A stretch of DNA of 64,000 bases. It comes from Rivularia sp. MS3. GTDB taxonomy: Bacteria > Cyanobacteriota > Cyanobacteriia > Cyanobacteriales > Nostocaceae. The position numbers and the translations under genes were made by a program. Position 1 is the first letter of the stretch. The number at the start of each line of letters is the position of its first letter. The notes under the pieces were generated by a model. That model saw only the letters and a program-made list of their open reading frames with translations, made no database searches and was not told where the DNA came from. This document shows positions 19,351 to 29,108 of this stretch, one piece after another. The DNA lies in assembly GCA_019192545.1 (NCBI GenBank), contig JAHCMI010000016.1, positions 62,001-126,000 on the forward strand, in the 5' to 3' direction.

Positions 19351-20203
19351 TTTTTAGTATTTGAAATTGACAATACGCCGCGAACATATTGGTACGAGCA
19401 ACGCACAACATAGCCCTGCATTTACTACTAGATAAAACTAGTTTAATCAGAGCTTTTCTTGAAAAAAAAAGAAAATTTGTATTCTTCTAGCGTATTATTT
19501 TTTAACTTAATAACTAACTAGATGAATTATTAATACAAACGTATTTTTAGTTATATAACTAACATTTACATATAGTGTGATTGAGAAACAATCATTTTTT
19601 CAAATTTCAGCTTGTGTTGAGAAAAGTTTGATTTAAGGCAAAATTACATGCCAAAATCACGCTAATAATGTCGAAAAGAGAGTAAATTAGGTAGATAAAG
19701 TAGATAAAGCAAATAAAAAAATTATTCTCGCTTTGATTGTCATATACAAACTATTTTGAATCATGATGGCTTTGATACAATTTGCCATCCAATAACAATA
19801 AAGATTTAGTAAAGTTGTCAACAGATAAAATAGCTAATTAGAATTATGAAAATATCAAGTAGCGATAGTTGATAATGTTTAAATTTATTTCTCTCAAACA
19901 ATATAACGGTTTTCAGTTTAATAGAATACACCCCTCTCCTTGATAAGGAGAGGGGAAGGGGGTGAGGTTCTTCAAAGTGTATTATACCGGAGGCGGAACG
20001 TCTCCGGCTCCGCTCAAATGAAAAGCGCTATATAACGGTTTTATAGCACTCGTAAATCATTTGTAAGGTTTGAGAAACCGGGTTTTTGGCACTATTTGAA
20101 TGCAATACAAAGACAGCTATTAAAAATCGGACGAGCGGGATACCCATCCGAATCTACAGGCATAAGATGAAATATGCTGTCTCTATAAAAAAAGACCTAA
20201 AAT
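19351..20203. other. Long AT-rich intergenic region
   Basis: 853 bp without a supported gene. It holds the HAD promoter region, a CCCCTCTCC hairpin repeat (19930-19970), and a CGGAGACG-type short repeat at about 19986-20016. GAAACCGGGTTTTTGG at about 20070 is related to the inverted form near 53400. Confidence 0.5.
19930..19970. repeat. Dispersed CCCCTCTCC hairpin repeat, copy 2
   Basis: CCCCTCTCCTT and AAGGAGAGGGG form the stem, followed by AAGGGGGTGAGG. It is nearly identical to the copy at 7413-7453. Confidence 0.65.
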
Positions 20204-20941
20204 CTAACTTCTCAAAGCCCTAACAAATCGCTGTAAACCTCTAAATACACTCTTGCCTGTTGCAGCTACAGTTTCCCCTTCAGCTTGCGAATCTCCGCCA
20301 GAGATAATTGCATCTAATTCATCGCCAGAAGGTTTATTCGGTAATTCGGCAACTTTTTCATAATCACCATTTTTTTCTACCCAAACTTCCCATAGCCCAG
20401 GATAGCAACGAAATACCGCAGCTTCTTCAAATATCGGGCGTAGATAGTAACAAGACTCAATTGTATTGATAAAACGCTGACGAGTTTGACGCGCAGCATA
20501 ACCAATACCTACGATGCTCGAATCTTCTAAACGAGGAGCGAACATTACAAAAGGACGCTGTTCCCCTATTATTTCGCACAGTTTTTCTAACTGCGGTACT
20601 TCAACAGAACTAGGTTGAACAAACAAGAAAATTTCATCTTCTGGTTGGACTTTTGACTGTATCGAAGTCATTCTACCAGTACCAATATCTAACAGTTGAA
20701 AAGGTACTTCATCCCAATCGCGGCGAGCTAAAGCTGCACTACCAGCATCAGCGAAAAAAATCTTTAATTTATCACCATACTCATCAAAAGCTGGTAGAAA
20801 TTGTTGTGCGGCAGGTAATGCTTTTAATTCCGGAAATAATAGCTCAACCTGTAGCCTGGTATAGCCATCTGCCAGTGCAGCTTCAGTTGCTGCGCGAGCT
20901 TGGACAATTGCATCTTCTAATGTTTTTGGAAGTTCAGACAT
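20204..20941 (-). CDS. DUF1995 family protein
   Basis: A 245-aa protein matching the DUF1995 family shared by cyanobacteria and chloroplasts. The N-terminus LPKTLEDAIVQARAATEAAL is followed by LQVELLFPELK, a Rossmann-like middle (EIFLFVQPSSVEVPQLEKLC, about 123-142) and a C-terminal FRCYPGLWEVWVE. There is no signal peptide. The biochemical role is not established, although some plant members are linked to photosystem assembly. A Ser/Ala-rich tail leads to a basic end FRGLQRFVRALRS. It is transcribed alone, with the cysteine desulfurase gene 164 bp upstream on the same strand. Confidence 0.85.
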   Translation of the reverse strand: MSELPKTLEDAIVQARAATEAALADGYTRLQVELLFPELKALPAAQQFLPAFDEYGDKLKIFFADAGSAALARRDWDEVPFQLLDIGTGRMTSIQSKVQPEDEIFLFVQPSSVEVPQLEKLCEIIGEQRPFVMFAPRLEDSSIVGIGYAARQTRQRFINTIESCYYLRPIFEEAAVFRCYPGLWEVWVEKNGDYEKVAELPNKPSGDELDAIISGGDSQAEGETVAATGKSVFRGLQRFVRALRS

Positions 20942-21105
20942 ATCGAATTCTATATATTCAAACTCTGGATTTTTGGATTTAAGGCTAGAAGCAAGCTGAG
21001 TCAGTAATTATAAATCAACTAGTAGTAATTCATAACGGGTAGCAAATTAATACAAGTTAATAATTTAATTAATTATTAATTTCCCTTGTCCCATCTTTTG
21101 ATTAC

Positions 21106-22275
21106 CTATTTAGTAACAAGAGCAAAACGATTTTCAAGACGACTCATCACTTGCTTTAACACCATTGCTACCCAATCAACATCTGCTTGTGTGGTGTAAC
21201 GTCCTAAAGTGATGCGAATACCCCCCATAGCAGCCTTGTCCCCATAGCCCATTGCAGTTAATACGGGGCTGGGACTTAGTTTACCACTATGACAAGCTGA
21301 ACCGGCACTAATACCTATTCCTGCCAGATTCAATTGACGAACAATACTTTTGCCGCTGATTTTTTGTCCGTCGGCGTATTTCAGGCAGAAACTGGCATGA
21401 TGCGGTAAACGCTGTATCAAATCTCCCGTAGGAATCAATCCCTCAACATCGGCTAGCTGTGAAAAAAGTCTATCCCGTAACTCAACTAATCGGGGCGTTT
21501 CTATTGGTAATTCCTGAGCCGCTAACTCCGCTGCTATGCCAAAACCAGCAATGATTGGTACTGCTTGAGTTCCAGAGCGCGATCGCATTTCTTGCCCGCC
21601 GCCATTTAGCAACGGTACTAACTCGACTTCTGGACGAATATACAATGCTCCTACACCTTGAGGACCATATATTTTATGACTGGAAATACTTAGTAAATCT
21701 ACTGGTAATTTTGCTAAATCAATAGGTAACCTGCCTGCAACTTGTACCGCATCCGTATGAAACAAAACTCCAGCACTGCGAGCAATTTTACCTATTTCTT
21801 CAATTGGTTGTACTGTCCCAACTTCACTTTGTCCGTAAATAACCGAAATCAGAACAGTATTGTCTTTTAAAGCAGCTTTCAAATTATCGGGATTGACTCT
21901 TCCTTTATTATCAACAGTCAAACGAGTAACTTCCCAGCCCCAATTCTCCAGTAGTTTTGCAGGTTCTACAACGGCAGAATGTTCTACACTCGATATAATA
22001 ATATGCTGGGGTTCCCTAAATAACTGAGCCACTCCCATAACCGCTAAGTTATCTGCTTCCGTACCACCCGAAGTGAAGACAATGGATTCGTGCCAAGGCG
22101 CATTTATCAAACTCGCAACCTGCATTCTTGCTTGTTCTACAATCATTGCCGCCCGTTGTCCCCATTCATGCAAACTAGAAGGGTTTCCCCATCCTTGAGT
22201 CAGCACTGTATGCATTATATTAATCGCTTCAGGACGAGTAGGAGTTGTAGCGCTGTAATCGAGATAGATTTGCAT
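21106..22275 (-). CDS. Cysteine desulfurase (NifS/IscS-type, class I)
   Basis: At 389 aa it has the full family length and is a PLP-dependent aminotransferase class V fold. It begins MQIYLDYSATTPTRPEA. H99 (SVEHSA), D175 and the Schiff-base lysine K201 (SSHKIYGPQG) are in place, with a catalytic cysteine C328 in SAGSACHSGKLSPSPV. It mobilises sulfur from L-cysteine as a persulfide for Fe-S cluster or thionucleoside synthesis. The active-site loop is of the class I (NifS/IscS) form rather than the SufS form. No scaffold gene (iscU, nifU) is adjacent in the window, so a specific role is not assigned. Confidence 0.93.
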   Translation of the reverse strand: MQIYLDYSATTPTRPEAINIMHTVLTQGWGNPSSLHEWGQRAAMIVEQARMQVASLINAPWHESIVFTSGGTEADNLAVMGVAQLFREPQHIIISSVEHSAVVEPAKLLENWGWEVTRLTVDNKGRVNPDNLKAALKDNTVLISVIYGQSEVGTVQPIEEIGKIARSAGVLFHTDAVQVAGRLPIDLAKLPVDLLSISSHKIYGPQGVGALYIRPEVELVPLLNGGGQEMRSRSGTQAVPIIAGFGIAAELAAQELPIETPRLVELRDRLFSQLADVEGLIPTGDLIQRLPHHASFCLKYADGQKISGKSIVRQLNLAGIGISAGSACHSGKLSPSPVLTAMGYGDKAAMGGIRITLGRYTTQADVDWVAMVLKQVMSRLENRFALVTK

Positions 22276-22617
22276 AAAAATTAGTCTATAAAACGCATTC
22301 AGGAGCTGCTTTTATTTTCAGTTTATGAGCGTGAAGGTAAGACAACTTCTGGTATATATCTTCTTTTTAAGATTATATCGGTGCTATTTTACGTAAAGAT
22401 TCTTTAAGAAAGTTGTTTTTAGGGAATATCAATTTCATTTAGTAGAGGTTGTCAAAGCTAAAGATAACCTTTATTTAACCTAAGAATTTAAAATTTATTT
22501 GCTTTTGAATTCCAGCTTCAAAAAGCTTTTTATCAAACTTAGTTGTTTTATTATTGAAAATTCTCAGTAAAATTACCTGGATTTACTTCAAAGCATTTGT
22601 AAAGTATTCATAATACT
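22276..22617. other. Intergenic region between ruvC and the cysteine desulfurase gene
   Basis: 342 bp, AT-rich. It presumably carries the promoter for the cysteine desulfurase gene. No ORF, RNA gene or strong hairpin was seen. Confidence 0.4.
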
Positions 22618-23109
22618 TTAATATTGGAACGATGCTGTTAATGCTATTGCTAAAGCATCAGCAGCATCGTCAGGACGAGGGATATAGTCTAAATCAAGTT
22701 CTCGGGCCACTGCTTCTTGTACCTCATGTTTTTCTGCCTTACCGTAACCAGCTAAAGCTAGTTTAATTTGGGAAGGCGCAAATTCTACGATAGGCAAACC
22801 ATGTTGTCCCAAAACTAATAGAATGATTCCTCTAGCTTGAGCAACCAAGATAGTATTTGACATGCGGTAAAAGAAAAATTTTTCAATCGCAACCAAATCT
22901 GGTTGGAATTCTTCGACTAAAGTATGCAAATCGTCATAAAGCGTACATAGTCTTGTTTCTAATGGAGTTTTCGCAGGAGTGCTAATAATACCGAAGTCTA
23001 GTAATTTTACTGATTCACTTTGCAAGTTATTTTGATTTTCTTGACATATAATTGCTCCAAAACCTAAAATTGCGAATCCCGGATCTAAACCTAAAATTTT
23101 TCTTTGCAT
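22618..23109 (-). CDS. ruvC: Crossover junction endodeoxyribonuclease RuvC
   Basis: A 163-aa protein of normal RuvC length. Acidic catalytic residues lie in [14 protein letters not shown] (D9), in [15 protein letters not shown] (the Glu before KFFF) and in [13 protein letters not shown] near the end. It resolves Holliday junctions by symmetrical cleavage as a dimer. The start ATG at 23109 gives the expected [11 protein letters not shown]. It is divergent from yvcK across about 180 bp. RuvA and RuvB are not in the window, as is common in cyanobacteria. Confidence 0.95.
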   Translation of the reverse strand: MQRKILGLDPGFAILGFGAIICQENQNNLQSESVKLLDFGIISTPAKTPLETRLCTLYDDLHTLVEEFQPDLVAIEKFFFYRMSNTILVAQARGIILLVLGQHGLPIVEFAPSQIKLALAGYGKAEKHEVQEAVARELDLDYIPRPDDAADALAIALTASFQY

Positions 23110-23286
23110 TTACTTTACTACCTTTTCATATAAACATAGTGATTTCACTGTTTTTTTTCGCTAGGTTAATTAAATGAGTCCGATGCCTTAGAATTAAAAA
23201 TTGTAATAATCACATTCTTTAATTTGAATGCTCTTAGTGTAAATTTTCAATTAACTATTGTTTAGACCACTGCTCACAATTGCGTT

Positions 23287-24696
23287 ATGTCAATTGGTTT
23301 TCTCAGACAAGCTTTCAACGTCATGCAACAACAGTCGCGCCGTCGCACTCCCCATAGAGTTAATCAGTGGTTTAAGTGGTTATCTCCTGGACTATCGGTT
23401 AAACGTTGGTTTTTGATTAGCGTGGCAGGTGTAGTATTAGCTGGACTGGGTTTAGCTATTTGGAGCGGATTTACACCAATTTACTGGGTACTAAAGTTGG
23501 TTAGAGGCGCACTTTTAATAATTACGAATACTATACCTTATTACATCAGCGGTCCTGTAGTGATGATTGGCGGTTTGCTGTTGCTGGTTTGGGGACAAAC
23601 CCGCACGGTAGGCTCAATTACTCAGGTATTAAAACCGGAAAATGACGAAGAATTAGTTGATGTACTTTTAGCTCATCGTAGACTATACAGAGGACCCAAA
23701 ATTGTTGTAATTGGTGGAGGAACTGGACTCTCGACTTTATTGAGAGGACTTAAAACCTACAGCGCCAATATTACTGCTATTGTTACTGTAGCCGATGATG
23801 GTGGCTCCAGTGGAAGGTTGCGCGAAGAATTTGGTGTATTACCACCTGGAGATATTCGCAACTGTTTAGCGGCTTTAGCTGATGAAGAGAAATTATTAAC
23901 AGAATTGTTTCAATATCGCTTCAGTTGTGGAGACGGTTTGAGCGGTCATAGTTTTGGTAATCTATTTTTGACCGCGATGAGTGAAATTACCGGCGACTTA
24001 GAACGAGGTGTTGCGGCTAGTTCTAAAGTCTTAGCTATTAGAGGTCAGGTACTTCCAGCAACTTTGAGTGATGTTCGTTTATGGGCTGAATTAGCTGATG
24101 GTCGTCGCATCGAAGGTGAATCAAAAATTACAAAAGCTGGAGGTAAAGTAGTCAAATTAGGCTGTAATCCAGCAAATCCGCCTGCCTTACCAGCTGCTAT
24201 CAAAGCAATCAAAGATGCCGACTATATTATTATGGGTCCTGGTAGTCTTTATACCAGCGTTATTCCCAATCTTCTAGTACCCCAAATTGCAGATGCGATC
24301 GCTGCAACATGCGTACCTAAAATCTACGTATGTAATATCATGACTCAACCGGGGGAAACTCAGGGCTATACGGTTGCAAATCATATTCAATCTATTGATA
24401 AAGCTTGTGGAAGAAAGCTATTTGATGCGGTTTTAGTACATAAAAAATCTCCTTCTGCCCGCGCTCTTATCCGTTACGCTAACGAAAACTCTCACCCTGT
24501 ATTTTTAGATCGCGAAGCAGTAACTATGAGCGGGCGTAGAATAGTGTCAGCTAATGTAATGAGTGAAGATGAAAGTGGTTGCGTTCGTCACGATCACGAG
24601 CGGTTAGCCCAAGTTCTCTTACGTTGGTATAGCGGAACTCCCAAAGGAATGCGAAAGCTTTACAAACTTTTTGGTAAGGAATCTGCTCTACAGTAA
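23287..24696 (+). CDS. yvcK: YvcK-family gluconeogenesis factor / UDP-sugar-binding protein
   Basis: A 469-aa protein. Residues 1 to about 115 form an N-terminal extension with two hydrophobic segments (about 42-62 and 85-105), so it is probably membrane-anchored. The YvcK/CofD-like domain follows: [18 protein letters not shown], then [18 protein letters not shown], and [11 protein letters not shown]. The family binds UDP-sugars and links carbon metabolism with cell-wall synthesis in Firmicutes. The longer, membrane-attached form is usual in cyanobacteria. The start ATG at 23287 is taken as given, because basic residues follow it in the pattern expected before the first membrane segment. Confidence 0.9.
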   Translation: MSIGFLRQAFNVMQQQSRRRTPHRVNQWFKWLSPGLSVKRWFLISVAGVVLAGLGLAIWSGFTPIYWVLKLVRGALLIITNTIPYYISGPVVMIGGLLLLVWGQTRTVGSITQVLKPENDEELVDVLLAHRRLYRGPKIVVIGGGTGLSTLLRGLKTYSANITAIVTVADDGGSSGRLREEFGVLPPGDIRNCLAALADEEKLLTELFQYRFSCGDGLSGHSFGNLFLTAMSEITGDLERGVAASSKVLAIRGQVLPATLSDVRLWAELADGRRIEGESKITKAGGKVVKLGCNPANPPALPAAIKAIKDADYIIMGPGSLYTSVIPNLLVPQIADAIAATCVPKIYVCNIMTQPGETQGYTVANHIQSIDKACGRKLFDAVLVHKKSPSARALIRYANENSHPVFLDREAVTMSGRRIVSANVMSEDESGCVRHDHERLAQVLLRWYSGTPKGMRKLYKLFGKESALQ

Positions 24697-24895
24697 TATC
24701 AAATCTTTTTAACAGTTTTAACTTTCAATCGTAAGAAGTCTTACATCCTGCTCGAAGAGAGGCGTGGGATAAATTACGAACCGAGTTTTATGCTAAATCA
24801 GAAAAGTAGGTGTAATCCAAATTAAATGCAGAAATGCAGCCTGCTCTCATCAAATATATTATTTGTAAAAGTCCCGCTTAACGTAGGGCTTAAAA

Positions 24896-24924
24896 GCATC
24901 TCCTTCGGAGACGCTGCGCGAACG
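24896..24924. repeat. Short dispersed repeat (SDR), intergenic copy
   Basis: GCATCTCCTTCGGAGACGCT begins this 29-nt unit. Its reverse complement matches the copy translated inside Omp85 (3953-3981) at 27 of 29 positions. Confidence 0.75.
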
Positions 24925-25161
24925 GTCAATGTTCTCATAGAGGAGTCGGCGAGAAACCTACACTATAATCTTTGATTTGATGTAGGTGCGTCACAATTGG
25001 TTGCTAAGATTATTTATTAATTTATACATAGACGAAAATAATCATCAAGAAATACAAGATATAGAAGTATATTTCCTGTACCTTGATATCACTGCAAAAT
25101 CTCGGCATTGCACAGCTTTTTCAATTATAAATTGTTATAGGTGCTATAACTAACACGATAC

Positions 25162-25198
25162 AAAAACTGCTCAAAGATATAATTTGAGTAGTTTTTTT
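25162..25198. terminator. Rho-independent-type terminator, usable on both strands
   Basis: A 14-bp stem (AAAAACTGCTCAAA with TTTGAGTAGTTTTT, one G-T pair) has a 7-nt loop at 25176-25182 and a run of T at 25192-25198. It is followed by T on the plus strand and has T on the other side as well. It is 465 bp beyond yvcK and just outside the intron 3' end. Which transcript it ends is unclear. Confidence 0.65.
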
Positions 25199-25232
25199 AG
25201 TGTTGTTCAATGTGTCGAATAGACTCGGAACC

Positions 25233-25334
25233 ATAGAGTAGGGACGGAGCGCACCTTCAAATATCACAAAAGAGCGTGTTTCTCTATCCCTCTCTCCAAA
25301 CGAAGCGTGACAGTTTCCCGCTCATGTAGCTTTC
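25233..25334 (-). ncRNA. Proposed group II intron domains V and VI
   Basis: Just after the maturase stop lies AAGCTACATGAGCGGGAAAC: the AGC triad position, then an upper stem GCGG/CTGT closed by a GAAA tetraloop, as expected for domain V. The lower stem with GCTTCGTTT keeps only some pairs (about three mismatches). Further on, AGAGGGA pairs with TCCCT, then an unpaired A, then CTCT/AGAG, which fits domain VI with a bulged branch-point A 7 nt from the end. Confidence 0.5.
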
Positions 25335-25336
25335 CA

Positions 25337-27020
25337 TCATTGCAACCTACTATGGTCGCCAAACGAAGACGTTTGAGCATGGCAGTTTCTACATAGGAGT
25401 TGCAGGTTATCTTTAACATCAGTACCACCAGTCCGACGTGCTTTCATATGATGCAAGTCAAGATGTTTGGTACATCCGCAAACACTACATTTGGCTCCTC
25501 GTTCTGCTTTTATCTCCTCTTTCAGTTCGCGCCATTCATGGTTATCAGCATTACCGAGCCAGACTTTATCGGGTATTGCGACTTCAGAATTAATGAATGT
25601 TGCAGGCTCAAAACCTTCCAAATACGGATTAGGTAATGAGCGTGACCTATACTTAGTAATCGGTTTATCACTCATACAATATAAGTATAAGAAATCTTCC
25701 CCATTCCTGATTCCCAAGTTATTTCGTTGTCCGTTCTTATGAATTTGACGCATTTTATACATCTTCATAATTCGGCGAGGTTTTAGGCGATGCCGTTTCT
25801 GCAACCAAAGAAATAAGCGCTTGTTGACCCAGAAGTCCAGGTCTTTGGCAGTTTCCTTTGCATTAGAATGACAGTAATAACCAATCCAACCTCGTAATAC
25901 TGCATTTAAAGCAGTAAACTTGAGCAAAGGAGAATCTTTAAACCGTTTTCGCTTGGTCATCTCCTTAACTTTAGCTTTTAGGCGTTTCTTAGCTTCTTCG
26001 GTAGGTGCAACCAATACTTTTGGTTTATCATGGGCGCTAACGTAGCGTCGGACGTGGAAGCCTAAGAAATCAAACCCATTATTTACGTGGGTAATTCGTG
26101 TTTTTTCGACGTTGAGTTCTAACTTTAATTCTTCTTTGAGAAAAGCTTGAAACTCATCGCGTAAACGAAATGCTTCTTCCTTGCCACCATTTGTTAACAG
26201 CAGCCAATCATCGGCATATCGTATCAAAGCACAGTTTCCCAAACGTTGCGTTCGGCGTTTCTCCTTTTGTTTGCGGTCAAGGCTTCCGTATTTATTCCAC
26301 CAAAACATATCCAGTTGGTGTAAATAAATATTAGCCAAAAGTGGAGAACAAATGGCACCTTGCGGTGTACCAGATTCAGTACGATGAAACAAGGAGCTTT
26401 GCATCATCCCCGCTTTTAAGAAACATCCGATTAATTTAAGAAGACGTTTGTCTGCAACTCTTTTCGCCACGAGCTTTAATAAAATATCGTGGTGAATATT
26501 GTCAAAAGCTCCCTTAATATCCCCCTCAATAACCCAGAAGTATTTACTACGTTTGTTGATGTAACTGTCCAAAAGGGCTATACAATCTTGTGTTCTGCGT
26601 TTTGGTCTAAAACCATTAGAGCAGTTAAGAAAGTCAGTTTCCCATATTGGTTCGAGTGCCATCTTCCGTCATCATTTGTACTACTCGGTCTTTAAGGGTT
26701 GAAATACCCTGTGGGCGACGCTTACCATTGGCTTTAGGAATATAAATCCGGCGTACTGGTTTTGGTTTGAACTGCTTAGACCGCAGTTCTGCTTGCAACT
26801 TACTGACAAATTCATCTTTTGCCGTATTTGAAGCAAGCTCCTTTTTAGTTACGCCGTCAATTCCCGGTGTCTTTGCTCCTTTATTAGCAAGCACAGACTT
26901 CAATGCAGTGCGTATCCAATCTTCTCGGCAGATTAACCGATACAAATGGTCAAACTGATGTAAAGGATTATGCTTCGCCTTTGTAGCTAGGCTACGTTGG
27001 ATTTTGATAATATCGGACAT
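25337..27020 (-). pseudogene. ltrA: Group II intron reverse transcriptase/maturase with HNH domain, frameshifted
   Basis: The N-terminal part (27020 to about 26663) carries RT0-RT2 segments (KTPGIDGVTKKEL, RRIYIPKANGKRRPQGI, LKDRVVQMM). The rest (26662 to 25337) continues one frame over with MALEPIWETDFLNCSNGFRP, GDIKGAFDN, GTPQGAICSPLLANIYL, the catalytic YADD (IRYADDWLLL), domain X, and an HNH endonuclease (CSVCGC, HLDLHHMKARRTGG, LLCRNCHAQ). Removing one base in the short interval 26663-26668 would join ...VQMMTE directly to MALEP. So a single-base insertion, or a sequencing error there, breaks an otherwise complete LtrA-type protein. The C-terminal half could be made alone from its ATG, but it would lack the first RT blocks. 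Confidence 0.85.
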
Positions 27021-27719
27021 ACATCTTAGTCCTCTCTAATTCCCTGTACCGTTCCTTTCGCAATGACTGCCGTCCTTTGCCATGTGCCAGACCTTATCTA
27101 GCTCCAACTACTACGACGGCTCTGCCACATGATGGTTACATTAGCCGCAGTTAGCCCATTCTTCGCAAAGACCAACCATCATGTTTCCTACGTTCACACA
27201 GTGGTATGTATTACATTTGACCGTAGACTCCTTCTTTACACCCGTAAGACACAGACCCAGTGTCCCCGATACCAGCCGATAACTTATACCCCTATAGCTA
27301 GAGCGGTTCAGTCTGATGCAAAAGACCTTTTCGTCAACCGAGTAAAAGGTTGATTTACCTGATATCTCGTACCATCTCCGTCTTTTAACAGTACGTCCAA
27401 GGTGTGGGCGCTTCTGACAAAGGTTTCTTTCGTAGTCATAGTCAAATCCAGGCTCGAAACCTTGCGCTGTAACGGAGTGCCAGCGTTTTGTCCCTTGTTC
27501 ATCGGGCTTCAAACGGGTTATTACTCATTGTCCCCCGCTTGCCGACTCAGCCTTGGCGCTCTGGGGTGAGCAACCAGCTTAGCTTATACTGTTTAATTAA
27601 TTACCTCCTTGTTTAACTAAACTAAGCAATACCACCATGCGCCTCGTAGCGCACTTACCCTGCCCTGCGGCATCCCTCTCCTTGTCAAGAGCTAGAAGAG
27701 AAGAGTTAAGGTGTATTAC

Positions 27720-27773
27720 ACATTAAATAAATCGTTATCAAGCGATAAACTTTGATAACGATTTATTTAATGT
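27720..27773. repeat. Perfect 22-bp inverted repeat downstream of the RTX gene
   Basis: Arms 27720-27741 and 27752-27773 are exact reverse complements (core AAATAAATCGTTATCAA) with a 10-nt loop. It begins 54 bp past the RTX stop. It may protect or end that transcript, but no T-run follows on the minus strand, so a classic intrinsic terminator is not supported. Confidence 0.7.
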
Positions 27774-27827
27774 CTTATTTAACTCAAACCAACATAATTA
27801 ATTACTCAAGGGAATTGTTTGATTAGC

Positions 27828-29096
27828 TTAGACAAAAGTAAAGTCTTGATGAAAGCTAACATGAGTCGTATCTTCAACAACAGCAATCAAATCTCCGTGA
27901 CTCTTAATTAAAGTGTCTAACGAGTGACCTCCGGAGAAATTATCATAACTCAAGTGATAATCGCTACTGCTGCCAAGGAGTTGAATTGTATCACCTTCAT
28001 GACGGTCAAAATCTGTAATAGTCGCATGACCGTGGCCTAAATAGTATTTGCTATCCTGAGTAAATTGTTTCGACCCTAGAACAAAAGTATCAGCCCCATG
28101 ACCACCAGTCAAAGTATCGGATTCATTACTTCTTGGACTGGATGCTCCGAAAGCAATAAAATAGGAAGCACCATAACCATCTAAAGTATCGTTGCCATCA
28201 CCACCAACTAACTTATCATTTCCCATTTCACCAAGAATATTATCGTGACCGTGTCCACCTTTAAGTGTGTCGTGTCCCCAACCACCATTTAGATAATCAT
28301 TACCGTTACCGCCTTTAAGTTTGTCATTGCCATAACCACCATATAGATAGTCATTACCTTTATCGCCATCTAGTTTGTCATCTCCATAACCACCATATAG
28401 ATAGTCATTACCTTTATCGCCATCTAGTTTGTCATCTCCATAACCACCATATAGGTAGTCATCACCACCGCGACCGAAAAGTTTATCGTTACCATCACCA
28501 CCACGTAAAGTATTTTTACCGTGGTCACCTTTAAGCTTGTCGTCTCCGGAACCCCCTGTTAAGTTCTCAATATTTTTCAGAGTTTCTTTGTAGTGTGATT
28601 CAGAAAAACTGACTACACCTTTTGTCAAATCCCCATGAATATTTTCGGTATGGTCTTCGTAAGAAACGGTATCAATACCATTTCCACCATCGTAATAATC
28701 TTTTCCACTATTACCTATCAGATAGTCATTTCCTTTACCACCGTAAAGTTTGTCATTTCCATGACCACCATACAGAAAGTCATATCCATGACCACCGTAT
28801 AGTTTGTCATTTCCACCTTCACCATATAAATAGTCATTTCCATAACCACCCTCTAGCTTGTCATTTCCATGACCCCCGTAAAGTTTGTCATTTCCATAAC
28901 CACCATCTAGTTTGTCATTACCACCTTCACCATATAGATAGTCGTTTCCATTTAATCCAAATAATCTATCACCGTAATGACTACCATATATAGTGTCATT
29001 ACCAGCTAGACCGTTAATAGCATATTTATGGTGGTATCCTCTGTAGTCTAATTTATCGTTACCGTGAGTTCCGTATATAGATTTGAAGTTAGACAT
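27828..29096 (-). CDS. RTX (hemolysin-type) calcium-binding repeat protein
   Basis: About 422 aa, almost wholly made of GGxGxDxL nonapeptides (for example GGHGNDKLYGGHGND and GGYGDDKLDGDKGND) from about residue 10 to 345. A C-terminal segment without repeats (about 350-422, ADTFVLGSKQF, ATITDFDRHEGDTIQLLG) follows. Each pair of repeats binds calcium and folds as a parallel beta-roll outside the cell. There is no N-terminal signal peptide, as expected for type I secretion with a C-terminal signal. No transporter gene is in the window. A Shine-Dalgarno GGAGG lies 7 nt before the ATG at 29096 but only 1 nt before the ATG at 29102, so the later start is chosen. No enzymatic domain is seen; a surface or matrix protein is likely. 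Confidence 0.92.
   Translation of the reverse strand: MSNFKSIYGTHGNDKLDYRGYHHKYAINGLAGNDTIYGSHYGDRLFGLNGNDYLYGEGGNDKLDGGYGNDKLYGGHGNDKLEGGYGNDYLYGEGGNDKLYGGHGYDFLYGGHGNDKLYGGKGNDYLIGNSGKDYYDGGNGIDTVSYEDHTENIHGDLTKGVVSFSESHYKETLKNIENLTGGSGDDKLKGDHGKNTLRGGDGNDKLFGRGGDDYLYGGYGDDKLDGDKGNDYLYGGYGDDKLDGDKGNDYLYGGYGNDKLKGGNGNDYLNGGWGHDTLKGGHGHDNILGEMGNDKLVGGDGNDTLDGYGASYFIAFGASSPRSNESDTLTGGHGADTFVLGSKQFTQDSKYYLGHGHATITDFDRHEGDTIQLLGSSSDYHLSYDNFSGGHSLDTLIKSHGDLIAVVEDTTHVSFHQDFTFV
28330..28437. repeat. Exact tandem duplication of a 54-bp RTX unit
   Basis: Two identical 54-bp copies (28330-28383, 28384-28437) encode the 18-residue unit with GGYGDDKLDGDKGND. A third, diverging copy starts at 28438. Identity at DNA level points to recent unequal recombination or slippage. 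Confidence 0.85.
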
Positions 29097-29103
29097 AATC
29101 ATT

Positions 29104-29108
29104 CCTCC
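29104..29108 (-). promoter_or_regulatory. Ribosome binding site that decides the RTX start
   Basis: GGAGG on the minus strand with 7-nt spacing to the ATG at 29096. The spacing to the upstream in-frame ATG (29102) is only 1 nt. Confidence 0.7.

Larger units (their letters stand above)
24697..25232. other. Intergenic region between yvcK and the group II intron
   Basis: No ORF. It contains a short dispersed repeat (24896-24924) and a strong hairpin with T-run (25162-25198). It forms the downstream flank of the intron insertion. Confidence 0.5.
25233..27654 (-). mobile_element. Group II intron with RT-maturase-HNH ORF (decayed)
   Basis: On the minus strand the proposed 5' end is GTGCGCTACGAGG (27654), matching the GTGCG consensus. 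About 630 nt of non-coding domains I-III/IV follow, then the maturase ORF, then a domain V/VI region and a proposed 3' end TACTCTAT at 25233, with the usual AY ending. Total length is about 2.42 kb, normal for a bacterial ORF-containing intron. It lies between genes, so no host gene is interrupted. The maturase is frameshifted and domain V has mispairs, so the copy is probably inactive. End positions are read by eye from consensus and may be off by a few bases. Confidence 0.8.

Noticed and set aside
27129-27512. Open frames of 74-123 codons on both strands in 27129-27512
   Set aside because: They overlap each other inside the structured 5' part of the group II intron and match no protein pattern.
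28622-28993. His-rich 123-codon plus-strand frame
   Set aside because: It is the antisense of the RTX repeats; composition follows from the complementary codons.
28200-29000. Regular short repeats that could suggest a CRISPR array
   Set aside because: They are the codons of RTX nonapeptides in one long open frame; there are no unique spacers or cas genes.
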